Source: Symsagittifera roscoffensis (lineage: Eukaryota; Xenacoelomorpha; Acoela; Convolutidae). From it: DNA of 64,000 nt. The DNA lies in assembly GCF_963678635.1 (NCBI RefSeq), contig NC_087064.1, positions 34,758,369 through 34,822,368 on the forward strand, read 5' to 3'. The notes under the pieces were generated by a model. That model was not told the origin of the DNA, searched no databases, and saw nothing but the letters and a program-made list of their open reading frames with translations. Within the stretch, counting starts at the first letter, position 1. Every line of letters starts with the position of its first letter. Below are positions 51,690-64,000 of the stretch, in pieces. The translations under genes and the position numbers were made by a program.

Positions 51690-52180
51690 TGGACAACAGA
51701 ATATCAGAAATGATTTGAAGAAATAAAAACTCTTCTCACAGAACAATTATCAATCACTATTCCAGATCCCGATCAACCATTTTATGCCGTGTGCGACGCC
51801 TCAAATTTTGGCGTCGGTGCAGCATTATTACAATCTCGCAAGGAAACGAATAAAATGAACCTCACTTCCGCAAACTCTTGGCTAATACCACAAGCTGAAC
51901 TTAGACTCTCTACCCCTATGAGAGAATGCACAGCCATAATATATACACTTACAGAATTAGAATTTTTGATAATTTGATCTAAACACCCAACAGTTTTTTT
52001 TCCAGTCCATAAACCAATAATTTTCCTTTTTACACAAAAATTAAACCCAAACCATAGAGTTTACAGAATTCAACTAATTTTAATGAAATTTCCAAACTTA
52101 CATATAAATTGGACACTAGGAAAAAAACCTCGCACTACCCGATACTCTCAGTATAAATACACCACCTGAATTTTTAACAT
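51690..52180 (+). pseudogene. pol: RNase H
   Basis: FYAVCDASNFGVGAALLQSR (51781-51840) carries the first Asp of RNase H. QAELRLSTPMRECTAIIYTL (51892-51951) holds the Glu position. The HKP motif near 52005 (VHKPIIFLFTQK) has HKP but the DHKP Asp appears replaced by Val. A TGA interrupts at about 51976. It is inactive in this copy. Confidence 0.8.
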
Positions 52181-52849
52181 GAAAACCAACAGTTGAAATA
52201 TTACAAAATATAAAATTTTTCCTTGCAAAAGATGAAACATCACCAAGATTACAATGCAAAGATTCAGTAAAAATTGATATAGACCAATCACAAATAAAAA
52301 ATCTACAACATTTTCTACTATATCTAGATTGTCAAAACAATCACTACGAAGTAGATTTACTAGGAAAATCTACATTCAAACCGATACCATATTCTTCATG
52401 AATAACAAACAACACACAGCAAAAAACAGTCAAACAAAAATTATTTAAAAAAGATCTTTTCCCTTTGATAGAAATAAAATCTCACTGATAATATAAACTT
52501 ATCAAGCCCGCCAAATAATGAGTCAAAATATAGAATCAACCATGTTCTTAACCTTCATGACCCACTAGATACAATACCTCTATCGAAAGTAGAAATTGAA
52601 AACATTTTTCTCCCAATATCAGAAAAAAATATTACTCGAATTGATACAAAAACATCAAAACCTTGACCCAGTCATTAGACACTTAAAATCTTGTCACAAA
52701 TATAAAACTAAGCCACTTAAAGCCGTTACCACCATAATAGGAAACAAAGCCCTTCTTAGATAATTCAGGAAATTTAACAACACCTCTATCAATGAAAACA
52801 CAGATATCCTAGAATACCAAACACCTGATATCAAAGTACCGTGCTTACT

Positions 52850-53760
52850 TTTGAGTATGATGCTTATAGCTTTTCATACCTCTCACTCTTTAAACACTAA
52901 AGGACACTTAGGAGCAGAAAAAACATACTCGAAATTTAAACAAAATTTTTATTTCCCAAATGCACCAAGTTGGATAAAATATTATGAAACGATTGCATAA
53001 CATGGCAATTAAACAAACCATACCCAAACCAATAACAAATCGCAGAAAAACAATATTTTAGAGGACAAAGTCTATATATCAATCACAGAATTTCATTTAA
53101 TACAAAGGGACCAATATCATCATCCTCCGAAGGGAACACATATATAATTGTCATAGTTGACGCATCTACACACTACGTAGCACTTTACCCAGTACCCCAT
53201 TGTAATGCTTATTATGCATATACAACACTGGATAGCAAAAATCGGATTACCCGAAATCCTTGTTACAGACAATGGCACTGAAATTATAAACAACAAAATT
53301 CTCACACTATGCCACTCATATAATATTAAACAAACAAACCACGTACATCTCATGCACCTTGGACTAATGGAATAGTCGAAGGCATGAACCGTTCACTATA
53401 AGAATACCTTAGATGTATCATTAACGGAATTGACACAAGATATACTGAATGGTCAACAGATGTAAAACTATTCCCACTATCTTATATTTCACAATTCACA
53501 ACAACCTTAAGACTATCAACCTATGAAATGGTTTTCAACCAAAAACCACGGATATTGATAATATCGCAGCAAACTATTCAAAAAGTGCACAAGGTTATTG
53601 CCAACCCACTAAAGAATCAATATGTTACAATCTACCACTACATACCCACGATGAATATCACTTTCATTATCTACAATTTTTAAAATTAGCTTCCGGTACA
53701 CACACTGAATGGATTTTAAACAGAGATAAAAAACACAACGAAATTTAACAGAAAGTAACA
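52850..53760 (+). pseudogene. pol: Integrase with first catalytic Asp changed to Asn
   Basis: The zinc module is recognisable by HTSHSLNTKGHLGAEKTY (about 52878-52930). The core has RISFNTKGPISSS (53087-53120), YIIVIVDASTHYVALYPVPH (53141-53200), VTDNGTEI (about 53262-53285) and NGIVEGMNRSL (about 53366-53398). The first catalytic Asp (after RISF) is AAT at 53099-53101, so Asn. The second Asp and the Glu are intact. The region is interrupted by several stops. Confidence 0.85.
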
Positions 53761-54140
53761 AAAAAAAAGTATTACAAAGACAAAATATTAATTACCAAAT
53801 AAATTCCCGATTTACCCCAGCTACAAATTTATAAAACGGAACATATGTTTTAATTCCAATTTTTACAACACAAAGAGGAATTTCTAAAAAAATACAACCA
53901 TGCCGAAAAAGACCGTATGAAATAATTGATAAACCCACTGATGTAACATACAAATTTACAGATTTAAACAAAAAAGAAATCGTTCAACATCGAAACAGTC
54001 TTTTACCTTATTATTCGAAAGAATACGCCCTTCTAGAATTTACTCAAATATACTCTTTTACAGCACTTAAAGTTGTTCAAAATGACTCAGATCACAATCA
54101 AACCCAAAACACTGATACGCACCCCATTTAAACACAATTA
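53760..54140 (+). pseudogene. pol: Integrase C-terminal region
   Basis: Frames contain KIQPCRKRPYEIIDKPTDVT-like words (53890-53955, positions approximate) and QHRNSLLPYYSKEYALLEFT (53990-54048), the GPY/F-like end of the gypsy integrase in degenerate form. Its end is uncertain. Confidence 0.55.
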
Positions 54141-54967
54141 AATAAAAATGAGAAAAAAAAGCTTCCCAAACAAATATCAAAAAATGTAAACAACAAAAAG
54201 ATATCTCAAACAGAAAGAAAAAATCTAAAATTAGAAAAAAAAATTAAACCACAAGATCAATATGAAAAAATCTCCACAAAAACAATCATCGCGACTTTGT
54301 AATCCGCTACGAAAAGATTACAAAACATTCATCCCGCAATCTTAAATTTTAAAGAAAGTTGAATTTCAGAAACCACTATAGATTGGTTAACATTTTCACC
54401 TCTTGAAGACATTTTCATGGACCAAACGTTTGCTCAAAATTCATGCTGAAAAGCACTTGAACAAACTGGTTCAAATTCAGCCAATCAGAAGACTTTCTGA
54501 ATCATCACCTCGTTTTTAACACGACTTCTTTAGCCGATAAACAATCATCCTCAAGCCAATCTCTAACTATAACTAAAAGACCTCCAGGTCAAAAATAAGC
54601 AAACTGCTAAACGTTGACACCTGAGGTAAACAAAATTTCAATATTACAACGCTCCCCTATCAAGCAGTACAAAGATCAACAATATTGTTCTAACTTAAAC
54701 CTCAAAAATCCCTCAGGCAAAAACATTAAATTAGCCTAAAGAACAAAATGGACATGATCATTTAGCCTAAAGTACGAATATCTCTTCGATACCCCCAATC
54801 ATCCCATAAATAACAACAAAGCCAGGAAGACTCTTAGGAGCCCTCCAAAGTTTCCTTTCTCAAAAATCCAACCCACTTGTCAAAAAACCAATAAATAATC
54901 CAAACACACTTGCATTTAGCCTCAAAAATTTAAAAATAATTCGACGAAGAAATAATCAGTTCTTCAA
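54141..54967. other. Gene-free interval between pol and env-like region
   Basis: A- and C-rich DNA with stops in all frames. No motif seen. Confidence 0.4.
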
Positions 54968-55207
54968 ATGCTTCATTCTCAAACAATTAGCAAATTTCAT
55001 AATTTACTTTCAAACCTTTTTTCAATTCTTTCCAATTTTTTCAAATTTTGTATAAATACCATTTCCGACTTTTTGAAAATATTCATCCTCACCCTGATAT
55101 TTTTTTGCAACTTTTTCAACGTTTTTTATTTCCTAGCCCACACTTACTTTAATTTTCTAAAGTCATTGACCACTTCCTCGGGTACGATATTGCAAATAAC
55201 TATCTAA
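54968..55207 (+). pseudogene. Phe/Leu-rich hydrophobic segment
   Basis: 79 codons from an ATG, with a long hydrophobic run FLKIFILTLIFFCNFFNVFYF. It could be a signal or membrane segment of the env precursor, or a composition effect of the T-rich stretch. Weak evidence. Confidence 0.3.
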
Positions 55208-55499
55208 ATATTCCAACATCTATTCAGTAGAACAGCTGTTTTTCTTCTCTTTATAATATTTCTCACATTTTTGACACCCCTCGTAATGACAATATGCAAA
55301 TGTGTTAAAAAAGGCTATTGTAACCTTCGCATTAGCAACAGTACTTTTAATACTTTTCATCCAAGAATACTATAAAAAACGCAAAATTTACTCTTAAATA
55401 AATAGTTTCCCCAAAATTTTCCAAAATTTCTAATCAACAACCCCACATCAGTCCCCACCAACAACGTCCCAATAACCTCCAACAACACCAACAAATACT

Positions 55500-58495
55500 C
55501 TAACAAATAACCCTCAATCATCAACACGCATCTCTTTTCAAGACAATCCATACACATTTGAGGAAAGACACGCACGATTGTCAGAACCATTAGAGCCAGT
55601 AATTCGCCAAGCATCACTGAGCGAACCACAATACGAACGAGTAAATATACCACCTCTCCAAAAAGATCTTAATAGAGCAAGACACCAAAATCAAAACCAA
55701 AACACACTCGAAAAAAAAGACAAATTATTCATCCAAGACGAAATAGAAATTTTCAAAATCCCAGAGTTCAATTCAACATACCTCATTCAGCAAGAACAAA
55801 TCTTGTAGACCTTTCTAGTAGTACAATTCCAAGTACCCCACAGACTCCATCACAACAAAACACATCAAACATCCCTTCAGATTATCCAGGTTCAACTCCT
55901 ACATCTGAACAAATCAGAGAAAACCGTTTTAATCCCCCAGCCACTACAGAACAACTTCCTTAGTGGATGACACATGTTTTTCCTCAAGGCGAACCAAATT
56001 TAGTGAATGATCCAATAGACGTTTCATCCGACACATCTTTATCACTACCTGAAACTCGTTCACTCCCTTCAACCCCTTCTTTAACTCAAATTTCACAAAC
56101 ACCATTTCCTCCAAATTTTCCTACAAATCTCGACGCTAGATATAGAGAGAATTCAACAAGTAACATACATTCGTAGCACCCCCTCCATTATTTGGACAAC
56201 ATTTTTAAAGTAACAGATCACACAACTAAGCACAAAACAGATTACAATATCGAAAAGATAATCACAAAGATATTCAAGAACATGAAATATAAATACTTGC
56301 ATAAGACAACTTGACACTAAAATTTGAAATCACAGTAAGACTAAATAATATAAAACATCATCCCATACCCCTAGCCCACCCGAATATAACAGCCCAATCT
56401 TTACCTCCCCCATATATAACCACAGAAATAATCTACAAATACGATAGATACACAAAAAAGACAATTGGATATATCACCTTTTAAAATCCATATTCACGAC
56501 TATCATACACATCTATCTTTTAAAAATACTAATTTTTCAGACTCTTTTATTTTTCAGTCTTTCAAAAACCGATCATAACAATCCTTCTCCCGAACAGGAT
56601 CCCAGGATTTACTAGTCACACACTATGACTGTGAAGAAAATGAACAAAAAACATAACACAAATATGCAATAAACCAAGTCAATCAATGTGAATCCGAACC
56701 ACAATCATTCGAAACAACAAAAATAATAGCAACACTTAATTCAGAAGCACGAGCTACAACACTAACAGGATATAAATTCACAGCGACATTTTCCGAAAAG
56801 AAAGTACATTGTTCCCAAGTCTCAAACAGAAACAAAAACAGATTAGATCAAGAAATTTTCTAACAAAGCAACATCAAAAGACTATTGCACCTCAGCCCCG
56901 ACAATTGCAAAAACGAACTTGAACGATTAAAAGTCACATCAAACAAAGGCACAACCAAAAAATTGGTCAACTTTTAAGTTTTTCCAGATGACGCACATCA
57001 AGCTGAACTTGAAAGATACCAAGGTCATATAAAACTAGATGACAAATTTCCCTTCCACGGAGCACATGGAAGAATAACTTAGGATGTCCATGACAGAATT
57101 TGGATGCCAGATATTGGAATAAACACCCCCTCAAATTGTAAAGCAGATACAAAAAATAAAGGATACCAAGAAATAATGTTTTTTGATTGGAAAATGCAAT
57201 TTGAAAAAGTACAACTAACCCGCGATTTAAAAGATGACACTATAATTTATCAATGAATCAGACTTCCTTGCAAAAACGACCAAGAATATAGCGATCCTAC
57301 TACACGCACACAAGCAATAATTGTTTGGTTCCCCAAAGACACCTGTACCACCTTTCAAACAGCAAAAATACACGCTAGAATGATAAAACTTCACCAAAAA
57401 ATACTATTGATTCAATCCCGTTTGAAGATGTAAACCCTGACATACACTTAGACATGAAATTAGACTACACAATAAGTAGAATCTTTCAAGAAATGTCTTT
57501 GACAGAACTTGAAACACTCCATCAATTATGCGAACTTGAACGCACACAAATTTTACAATCACTTGCATTAGCAGTACTTAAAATCCCTTATGCAGGGTAT
57601 TTATTGTCTGGAAACAGATCAAATTTCAGTGAATACGAAGGAAATATATTATGGTATTACACTTGTACCACAAAAGTATCCCCTTTATATGTTTTTGAAG
57701 ACAAAAGATGCTACAAAAGATTCCCAATATTCTACAAAAATATAGTACTTTTTGTTGATACACTCTCCCGCAGAACCTATTTTTGGGATACAGCAGTCCC
57801 ATCAGGATCAAAAAATAGCCACAATGTAGTACAATTAAACCCTGACGAAGATAAGTACTATCTTCTCACACCATATCCTTCACTCATGCAACCACTCAAA
57901 AATTTCACCAGAAAGCATTAGAACTATTGCGTGTGCAACCCCAATATTGATTTACAATCAATCGGCATATACTCTAAATCTGACATTTAACATCGCATAC
58001 GAACACAACAATTTAAAGAATTAATAATAATTTCGACAATCCATAGATCAAAACCTACGCAAACTTGCAGAAACAGAAGGCTTTTCAGACATATACGCAC
58101 AAGACTGTAGCGGATATTTAAAAATATAAAAGGTTACATTTACTTAAATGGCGAGAAATACAGACCACAAGATATATCATGATTAAATATTTTTAGTTTT
58201 GTAAATTTGAAAAACGAAATTCTTGCCTTTCTAGGATGGACCTACCACATCTTAGAAAAATTGACTACGCAATGTTTAAATTTCTCGGATTTCTTTTCTC
58301 TCTCGTAAAAGGAATCTACAATACTTGCGCAATACACACACAAGTAAACAAACAAGCAAGCGTAGCACGCATACTTGTTGCTGGATTTTTTGGAATATTT
58401 TCTACATCAAACAATAAAATTCTCTTAGACGCTCAGATAAAAGATTACAATACCAAGCTATCAACAACACCAAACACATATGACGAATCTTGAAT
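55500..58495 (+). pseudogene. env-like glycoprotein region (broken)
   Basis: Position downstream of pol and upstream of the 3' LTR fits env. Several broken frames: a disordered, Pro/Ser/Thr-rich N-terminal part (55578-56176), an unrecognised middle (56.6-57.4 kb), and the best preserved frame 57454-57921 with LCELERTQILQSLALAV, AGYLLSGNRSNFSEY (two N-glycosylation sequons) and regularly spaced Cys. The last frame 58236-58493 has a hydrophobic stretch ARILVAGFFGIFS that may be a fusion or membrane segment. I do not assign an envelope class. Stops and shifts separate the parts, so no functional glycoprotein is encoded here. Confidence 0.6.
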
Positions 58496-58526
58496 TGATA
58501 CGAATACAACGCCTACAGCACCACAA

Positions 58527-59781
58527 TTGCAAAACCTAAATCATAACCATCCCCTATCATTGGTACTGCGAAATTCCAGAAATATCGCCCTAACAGACCT
58601 CATAACTTCGAGATCTAATTATCCACACAGCCCAACTCAACACATAATAACCCAACAACCCAACACAGAAAACACATACGAACAAGTTATAGAACAACAT
58701 CATACCACTAATTTTCGTTCTCAGAACAACCATCTTTTCAGCCCATGATGAGCCGCCAAGTTGGATCCCTCCATCGATCAATTTCTCACCCAGCCAACCT
58801 CCAGAACAACCTTCCCATCATCCCACATTTTGCTTTCCCCCCACCTCAATCACCTCATCATAACACATCGTCCAGCATTGAATCAGACACTAATATATTT
58901 AACACTATCTCCCTATTCAACAACTCCGATATCGAAAAACCCGACGAATTTGCCAACTCTGAACCCAGTCCATCTACATTTTCCCAACCTCCCTTTCAAC
59001 CTATCCATTCCCAAGTCAAAATTGAACCCCCTTCCCCGCCCTTTACCATTTCAAATGTTACACCCATATATTCCCTTCTAACCAGTGAACCATCCGATAA
59101 CAACGACTCAGACAACACACACAAATATCACACGAGCTTGATAACTTCATAACACTGCAACAACAATTACAACACCCTCAAACAATAACTATTCACCAAT
59201 TCTCACGATCTATGACATCATCCAACACATCAACCCCAACCCCCTCTTTAAATTATACATCTTCCCAAAACCCGACTTCCTCATCAATCCCATCCTCTAG
59301 TACAAACCGCGTTTACCGAACCTTTAAAAAAAATTCCAACATACTCCATTCCCATCTAACCCAGGAAAATCCACCACATCTTCCGCTTCACACTAATACT
59401 AAAGAATTCCTCCAAATATGTCTACACTTTTTCCCCCAATATACGTACTTCCATTCAAACCCCAATGATGAGAAACCCAATTATGTAAACGAGCAAAAGT
59501 TTATACCCTACACTTTCATGGACATCTAATTAACACTTTACTAATCCACTGTCACTGCCACTATATAACATCCCTTATGATAATGAAGTGTGCAGCACCC
59601 AAATCTATATTCTAACAACAGCGCTAAAACCAAAACAATTCACACAAATAGAATACAGACAATCACTAACCAAAACACACATTTTTTCTTAAGTTCAGCT
59701 ATTGTATTAAAGACACTAACTTACAAGGCAACCTCCGAAATTACGATCCCATCACCCAGATGTATATCTTCTGTCCCCTAA
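58527..59781 (+). pseudogene. Pro/Ser/Thr/Asn-rich region after env
   Basis: Overlapping frames (58527-58748, 58745-59152, 59212-59529) are rich in Pro, Ser, Thr, Asn and His; the same bases are open in more than one frame because the strand is poor in G and therefore in TAG and TGA stops. NEPSPSTFSQPPFQ-type composition is the only feature. Real coding is uncertain. A C-terminal env tail or an accessory ORF are both possible. Confidence 0.3.
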
Positions 59782-62168
59782 CCAAACTCTTAAAGGTAGA
59801 CGAATCCCGCCCACTAATTGTCCCTCATGAATTCCTCCAGCCCGTTGAAGTCCCAATCCTAGAATTCTAATAACACTCGCTATAATTACAAACTATATAA
59901 CCTTAATCAGAACAAACTGTACGAACAATCACCTAGCACTGAAGAGCACAACTTCATTAAAGCACTCGAATTGCTTTGACCACTTCTGCAAACTAAACAC
60001 TTTATTCGTTTGCTAGCTAAACTACTAACCTCATCAGATATCATCCACGATGTTTTTCCCATTGGCTTCTTCACCGACAAAATGAATTCGATAATTTACT
60101 AATAAATTCAAACAACACTAATCAATCTTATTAAATGTTTTCTTTTTTCTTCATAGGCACAATCATCAATCATCTACAGAACAAAAAAGCAAAATATAAA
60201 ACACAAACTTTTTATCAATTTATAAAACTCTATTATCTTATTCAATAATTGAAGCAATAAAGTTATCCCGTACAGAGCAGTAAATTGATATATAAGTTTT
60301 TTTCCCCATTGCAGTAAAGATTCATACAATTGAAAATAAATTAACAATTTCAACCCCAAATCAAGCAGTAAATTTCATATTTTTACAATAAAAAATTGTT
60401 CATAAATTGCAGATAGCAGTACTAACCTTTTCGAAGACGCTTCTTTATAATCACTTGCCCACAAATTTTATCCAAAATTGCACAGCTCGCCCACAAAGAA
60501 TTGTTTAAAATAATAAATTTAAGTTTCAACTTTCACTGATAACAACTATAACAAACTTTAACACGTTTCAAACTTTCCTTTAACCCGGTTGGAAAGGAAT
60601 TGTATACTAATCCAAACTTACCAACGCAAGCTTACTAAATACCCCAAACCACAACCTAACAGCACGACTAAGAAAAGAAAAACTGGAACCCCACGGTACC
60701 CAAACTGGATTAACACCAACTTAGAACTGGATAAATTATTCTTTTGAAGACTACTTTTAAGTCTGAACACAAAAGAACAAAACACTAAAAAGTCGAAAGA
60801 CAAACCCAAAACAAACTATTTGATTTTTGAGAAATAGACATAACTAAGACACCAGAAATCAAAAAATGGCATGAAAGGTTGAACTAAAAACAGGACCCTC
60901 CAAAAAGAGAGCATGAAATTATATCCTCACTTCTGACCTAACCCATCAGGAGAGGACGTCCTGAGCATGCTCTATAGCCGGCCTCACCCACCGTGCTACA
61001 TGCACGCTTTGTGACACCCACGACACTATTTTTGACGGGAGTTACTCAAGTGTGGGTAGCTCTTAAAAATAACCGTAATTAGTAACGCTATGCGATAAAA
61101 ACTAAAACAAAATCATGACTAAAAAACAAAGTTAACAAAGATTTATATATGTAAATAATACAATGCAATGTATAGATAATATACAGCTCAAAGACAAGCA
61201 GCAAGGAACTTGACAACCCAATCACACTCCAACTACGGAATGGCAAACCCACCTGACATGCGGCCTACAATCACTGCACTCAATGAATTTAAGGTACGAC
61301 TTGGCATCGCAGCAAAGGAAATCTATTGCAACAGAACAATGGCCATCTCGATGTTCAAGTATACGTACAAATCCAAGTCACCAGGCACTTCATCCAAAGT
61401 CAAACTACATACCACATCCGAACAAGATTGAGAATAGTAATGTAGAGTAGCAATGTTCCTATTCTCTAAAATCAACCAGATCAACACTCATCACAATCGA
61501 TCAGAACCCATAATACGATCTCCATAAACTACCGCGATAACATCTCTTCTTCCAAACCAGAAAAAAAGAATATGCTCGCAACCTCTAAAGAAAAACACCA
61601 TCATCCTTCCTATACTACAATAAGAACATTGAAAAACTAAAACTCTCTAAGCCCCGGATGGGTGGAACCAGAACTAATCTTATGCACGATTGAGTGTAAG
61701 TCTACCGATGCCATCAAACTTCGTCCATGCAAAAAAGAGACACAATTTATGACTAGTTATATCAAAATATTGCAAGGATTTCCAAGAATTTAAAAAAATT
61801 GAGTCATGTTTTGCATCGTGGCCCATGTTTCAGGTGGCCCCACAATGGCTATATCAAGAAACTGGTCCGGAAAGACGGCTGTTTCATGTTTTTCAACAAA
61901 AGCAGAGAGTGCATTGACAAAGAAGTCCACAAGGTCAAATTCTACAAGTACTAAGAAAGGCACACTTCAAGTGACCATTTGTTTTCAAGATTGTAGGGCA
62001 AAGACTATCTCTCTCTCTATCGCTCTTTGAACTAATTGCAGTTCAATTAGTGTATCTTAATTTAATTCGGCTATATTTACTATCTTTTCAAATTGTGGCA
62101 GTATGTATGCATGGCTTTGCGAGTTTTTCAAAATAACAGAATGGTTTAAATATACATTAAAACCGTTC
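59782..62168. other. Non-coding 3' part of the giant element
   Basis: No gene recognised. The base composition changes near 60.9 kb from A/C-rich to mixed, which may mark a nested insertion or a different evolutionary history. Short frames at 61210-61431 and 61806-62030 have no motif. No clean polypurine tract is seen before the 3' LTR. Confidence 0.45.
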
Positions 62169-62575
62169 TGGAACCAGATCTAAACTAGTATTTATCATTG
62201 GTTATTATTATGATATTTTATCTCTATAAAATTTTAAATACTAACCAATCAAACTCCATCAAACTAACAACCCACTTATTTGTAAGTGTTGAAACTACTT
62301 GTAGTTTCAACACCAGAGCAATTTGAATTAAACTTAGAATACAGTTGTTCTCATTCTGGAACTAACTCGCATAAGCCAGTATACTCTAGATCTATTGAGC
62401 CTAGCAGAGACTAGTTAAACACCCTGAGACTAGTAGATATAAGAGTAATTTTAGGATCGGTATTAGACTAAGAAGTTGCACGAATCTATCCGGCCGAAAT
62501 TGAGATAGCGTGACGAGCAGACGGTGTACCTTACCTGAAATTACTCTATGTGTATAGTATTGAATACATAACTCA
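62169..62575 (+). repeat. 3' LTR (407 bp)
   Basis: Same ends as the 5' LTR. It contains an extra stretch near 62399-62427 with the direct repeat GAGACTAGT(T/A), absent from the 5' LTR. GTTG follows directly (62576-62579). Confidence 0.95.
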
Positions 62576-62579
62576 GTTG

Positions 62580-63575
62580 TGCTGTTGATAATTTTGACTC
62601 TTCAGTAGTGTGATCTTGTATGCAATTGCTAGAGATTCAACCGAGATTAGCTAGTGATTTTTGCTGATGCCATTTTTACATAAAACGTTCTTTAACTTCC
62701 AGTTATTATCAAGTTATATAGGCAAAAAAGATACCCAACTTTTTTTACTTGATTATTTTTCGGAAAACCTGTGTCGGCTACTTGTAATTTTTCAAAATAT
62801 GGAATGGATTTCGTTTGACTTTTTCCAAATTTCCGAAAATTGAGAAATCTCGTATCGAAAGCGTAAAATAGCCAGAAATAACAAGTAAACTAGATCCATG
62901 TGATTTCGAATTCAGCAACTTTGATAGATAAAAATAGGTTTTTGTTCCGACTTTCGATACAAAAGTAACGGAATATTTGTGCTCGGGGTGGGTTTTTTTT
63001 TCTTCAGACAACTTTCGAATTTTTAACTAGCTATTTTTGACGGAATTATTTTATATCATTCAAACGTTATTGTCCTTAGCTTAAATCTGAAAAGATATTT
63101 AACCTGTGATCATTTTTTGTTAAGTTATGGGGGTTTAAAGATTGGCATTTTGGCCAACTTGGGACAATTAACGCGCGATATATTTCGTGCTATTAACGCG
63201 TAAGCGGAGATTTAATCCGTCCTAGAAATCGTTCCAAATTGGTTAATGGAAGCTTATTTGCCATAATTGATTTGTTACTAGAAACAAAATTTATAACTTT
63301 GTACTTTATATGGCGTGTGGGGGGATGATTTTCTCACATTTTTCAAACAATTTTTTTAGGTTTTGTTTTCTTTTTTTTATATATTTATATTTTCATGTTT
63401 TTACTGCTTCATAGACATTAAAAAGCAGTCGGAAAATTCAGGGCTTTTCCCTGATACGAGCAGTCTTGTTGTTTTTGTTCCCGATTTTGAAGAAAGTGAG
63501 GAAAATATATGCTGGGGGTAGTTTTTTATTCGGACCGACTTGCAAAAAGTTGACTGCATATGACCTTCAATTCAA
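62580..63575. other. AT-rich DNA without recognisable gene
   Basis: Short frames only. An inverted pair TTAACGCG...CGCG(T)TAA lies near 63168-63201 (TTAACGCGCGATA...CTATTAACGCGT). Confidence 0.4.
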
Positions 63576-63920
63576 ATGGAAGCCGTTGTTGAACCAAATG
63601 AGGAGGTACAACTAGACTTCGCCGGGCCCTCCGGGACGAATAAAAACAAAGACGTGTACGTTTTGGTTGCGATAGATAAATGGTCAAAGTTCCCAACTGC
63701 ACAAACTAATATCAAATACAACGGCAGATGTAGCAATAAAATTTATGCAAAAAAAAACATATCAAACAACGGGGTACCCAGAAAGTTAAGGTCCGGTCAA
63801 GCACAATTATTTAGAGAAAAAAAATTTTGGATTCTTTGCAAATATAACAACTAAAACTTCTTTTCGCCCCGGTAGATGACCACAAATCCAGAAGGGTTGT
63901 GATGCGCCTAGTTCTCCTCT
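63576..63920 (+). pseudogene. pol: Integrase core fragment of another gypsy lineage
   Basis: EPNEEVQLDFAGPSG (63591-63637) carries the first catalytic Asp, followed by VYVLVAIDKWSKFPTAQT (63655-63709) and NNGVPRKLRSGQAQLFREKK (63765-63824), where the conserved second Asp region has become SGQ. After a stop at 63852-63854 the words LLFAPVDDH continue to about 63890. It differs from both other integrases in this window, so it is a third lineage. No RT or LTR is visible; it may run on beyond the window. Confidence 0.8.
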
Positions 63921-64000
63921 TATAAATTAGCATCGGATGTCGCAAAATCATAATAATAATAGGAATAACACCACACAAAACTACTAAAATTTCTTCATTT

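Larger units (their letters stand above)
44107..62575 (+). mobile_element. Complete 18.5-kb Ty3/gypsy-type LTR element with env-like region
   Basis: Bounded by LTRs of 393 and 407 bp that start TGGAACCAGATC and end AACTCA, with a 4-bp duplication GTTG outside (44103-44106 and 62576-62579). PBS follows the 5' LTR by 2 nt. Internally: gag with zinc knuckle, protease, RT, RNase H, integrase, then an env-like region and accessory AT-rich DNA. The LTRs differ at roughly one base in ten plus an indel of about 28 bp, and coding frames are broken at many points, so the copy is old. The plus strand between about 44.8 and 60.9 kb is unusually poor in G. Confidence 0.92.

Noticed and set aside
61210-61431. 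Short frame near the 3' end of the giant element (also 61806-62030)
   Set aside because: No family resemblance, no position expected for a retroelement gene; likely chance.

Overview
This window comes from an invertebrate animal genome and is almost entirely mobile-element DNA. The evidence is interrupted eukaryotic-style coding sequence, one exon with a 3' splice acceptor, PHD-finger and APE-endonuclease LINE proteins, and several retrotransposon families typical of animals. I cannot fix the phylum. The only host gene I recognise is the last coding exon of an acyltransferase-3 / NRF-6-like membrane protein (38424-39062, minus), a family common in nematodes and arthropods.

Layout. (1) 1-16230, plus: a large, GC-richer Ty3/gypsy element whose 5' end lies outside the window. 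It has gag C-terminus, protease, RT, RNase H, an acidic linker, integrase with a GPY/F module, then a macro-domain protein ending in TAATAA. After a 467-nt AT-rich gap with two hairpins comes a second, roughly 8.6-kb broken coding block holding one clear SGNH/GDSL hydrolase and a second SGNH-like domain, followed by more than 5 kb of unrecognised protein. (2) 16231-19223: a large inverted repeat built from two copies of an ~885-bp repeat (R1), next to an inverted gypsy gag (19224-20788, minus). (3) 21.3-22.4 kb: two different degenerate tandem repeats. (4) 23443-26843: a 1.7-kb tandem duplication, each unit carrying R1 plus the start of a reverse-transcriptase gene. The full-length remnant of that gene follows (26592-28495) and ends in a zinc finger plus PD-(D/E)XK-like nuclease. 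(5) 28.6-32.15 kb: a decayed copia-type element whose 3' LTR contains a 448-bp MITE with 9-bp target-site duplication. (6) 33.8-37.1 kb: fragments of the gypsy family of region 1 in both orientations. (7) 38.4-39.06 kb: the host exon. (8) 39.4-44.06 kb: a fairly intact LINE with an SGNH-like extra ORF, three perfect 54-bp repeats, a PHD-finger ORF1 and an EN-RT ORF2 joined to ORF1 in frame across a UGA CUA stop. (9) 44107-62575: a complete 18.5-kb LTR element with 393/407-bp LTRs, a GTTG target duplication, PBS, gag-pol and an env-like region. Its internal plus strand is markedly G-poor and A/C-rich. (10) 63576-63920: an integrase fragment of another gypsy lineage.

The most interesting points are the macro domain and SGNH hydrolases in a gypsy element, the probable readthrough LINE, the strand-biased giant env-containing element, and the R1 repeat with a conserved hairpin. 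All large elements except the LINE are clearly degenerate, so functions are inferred for ancestors, not for these copies.
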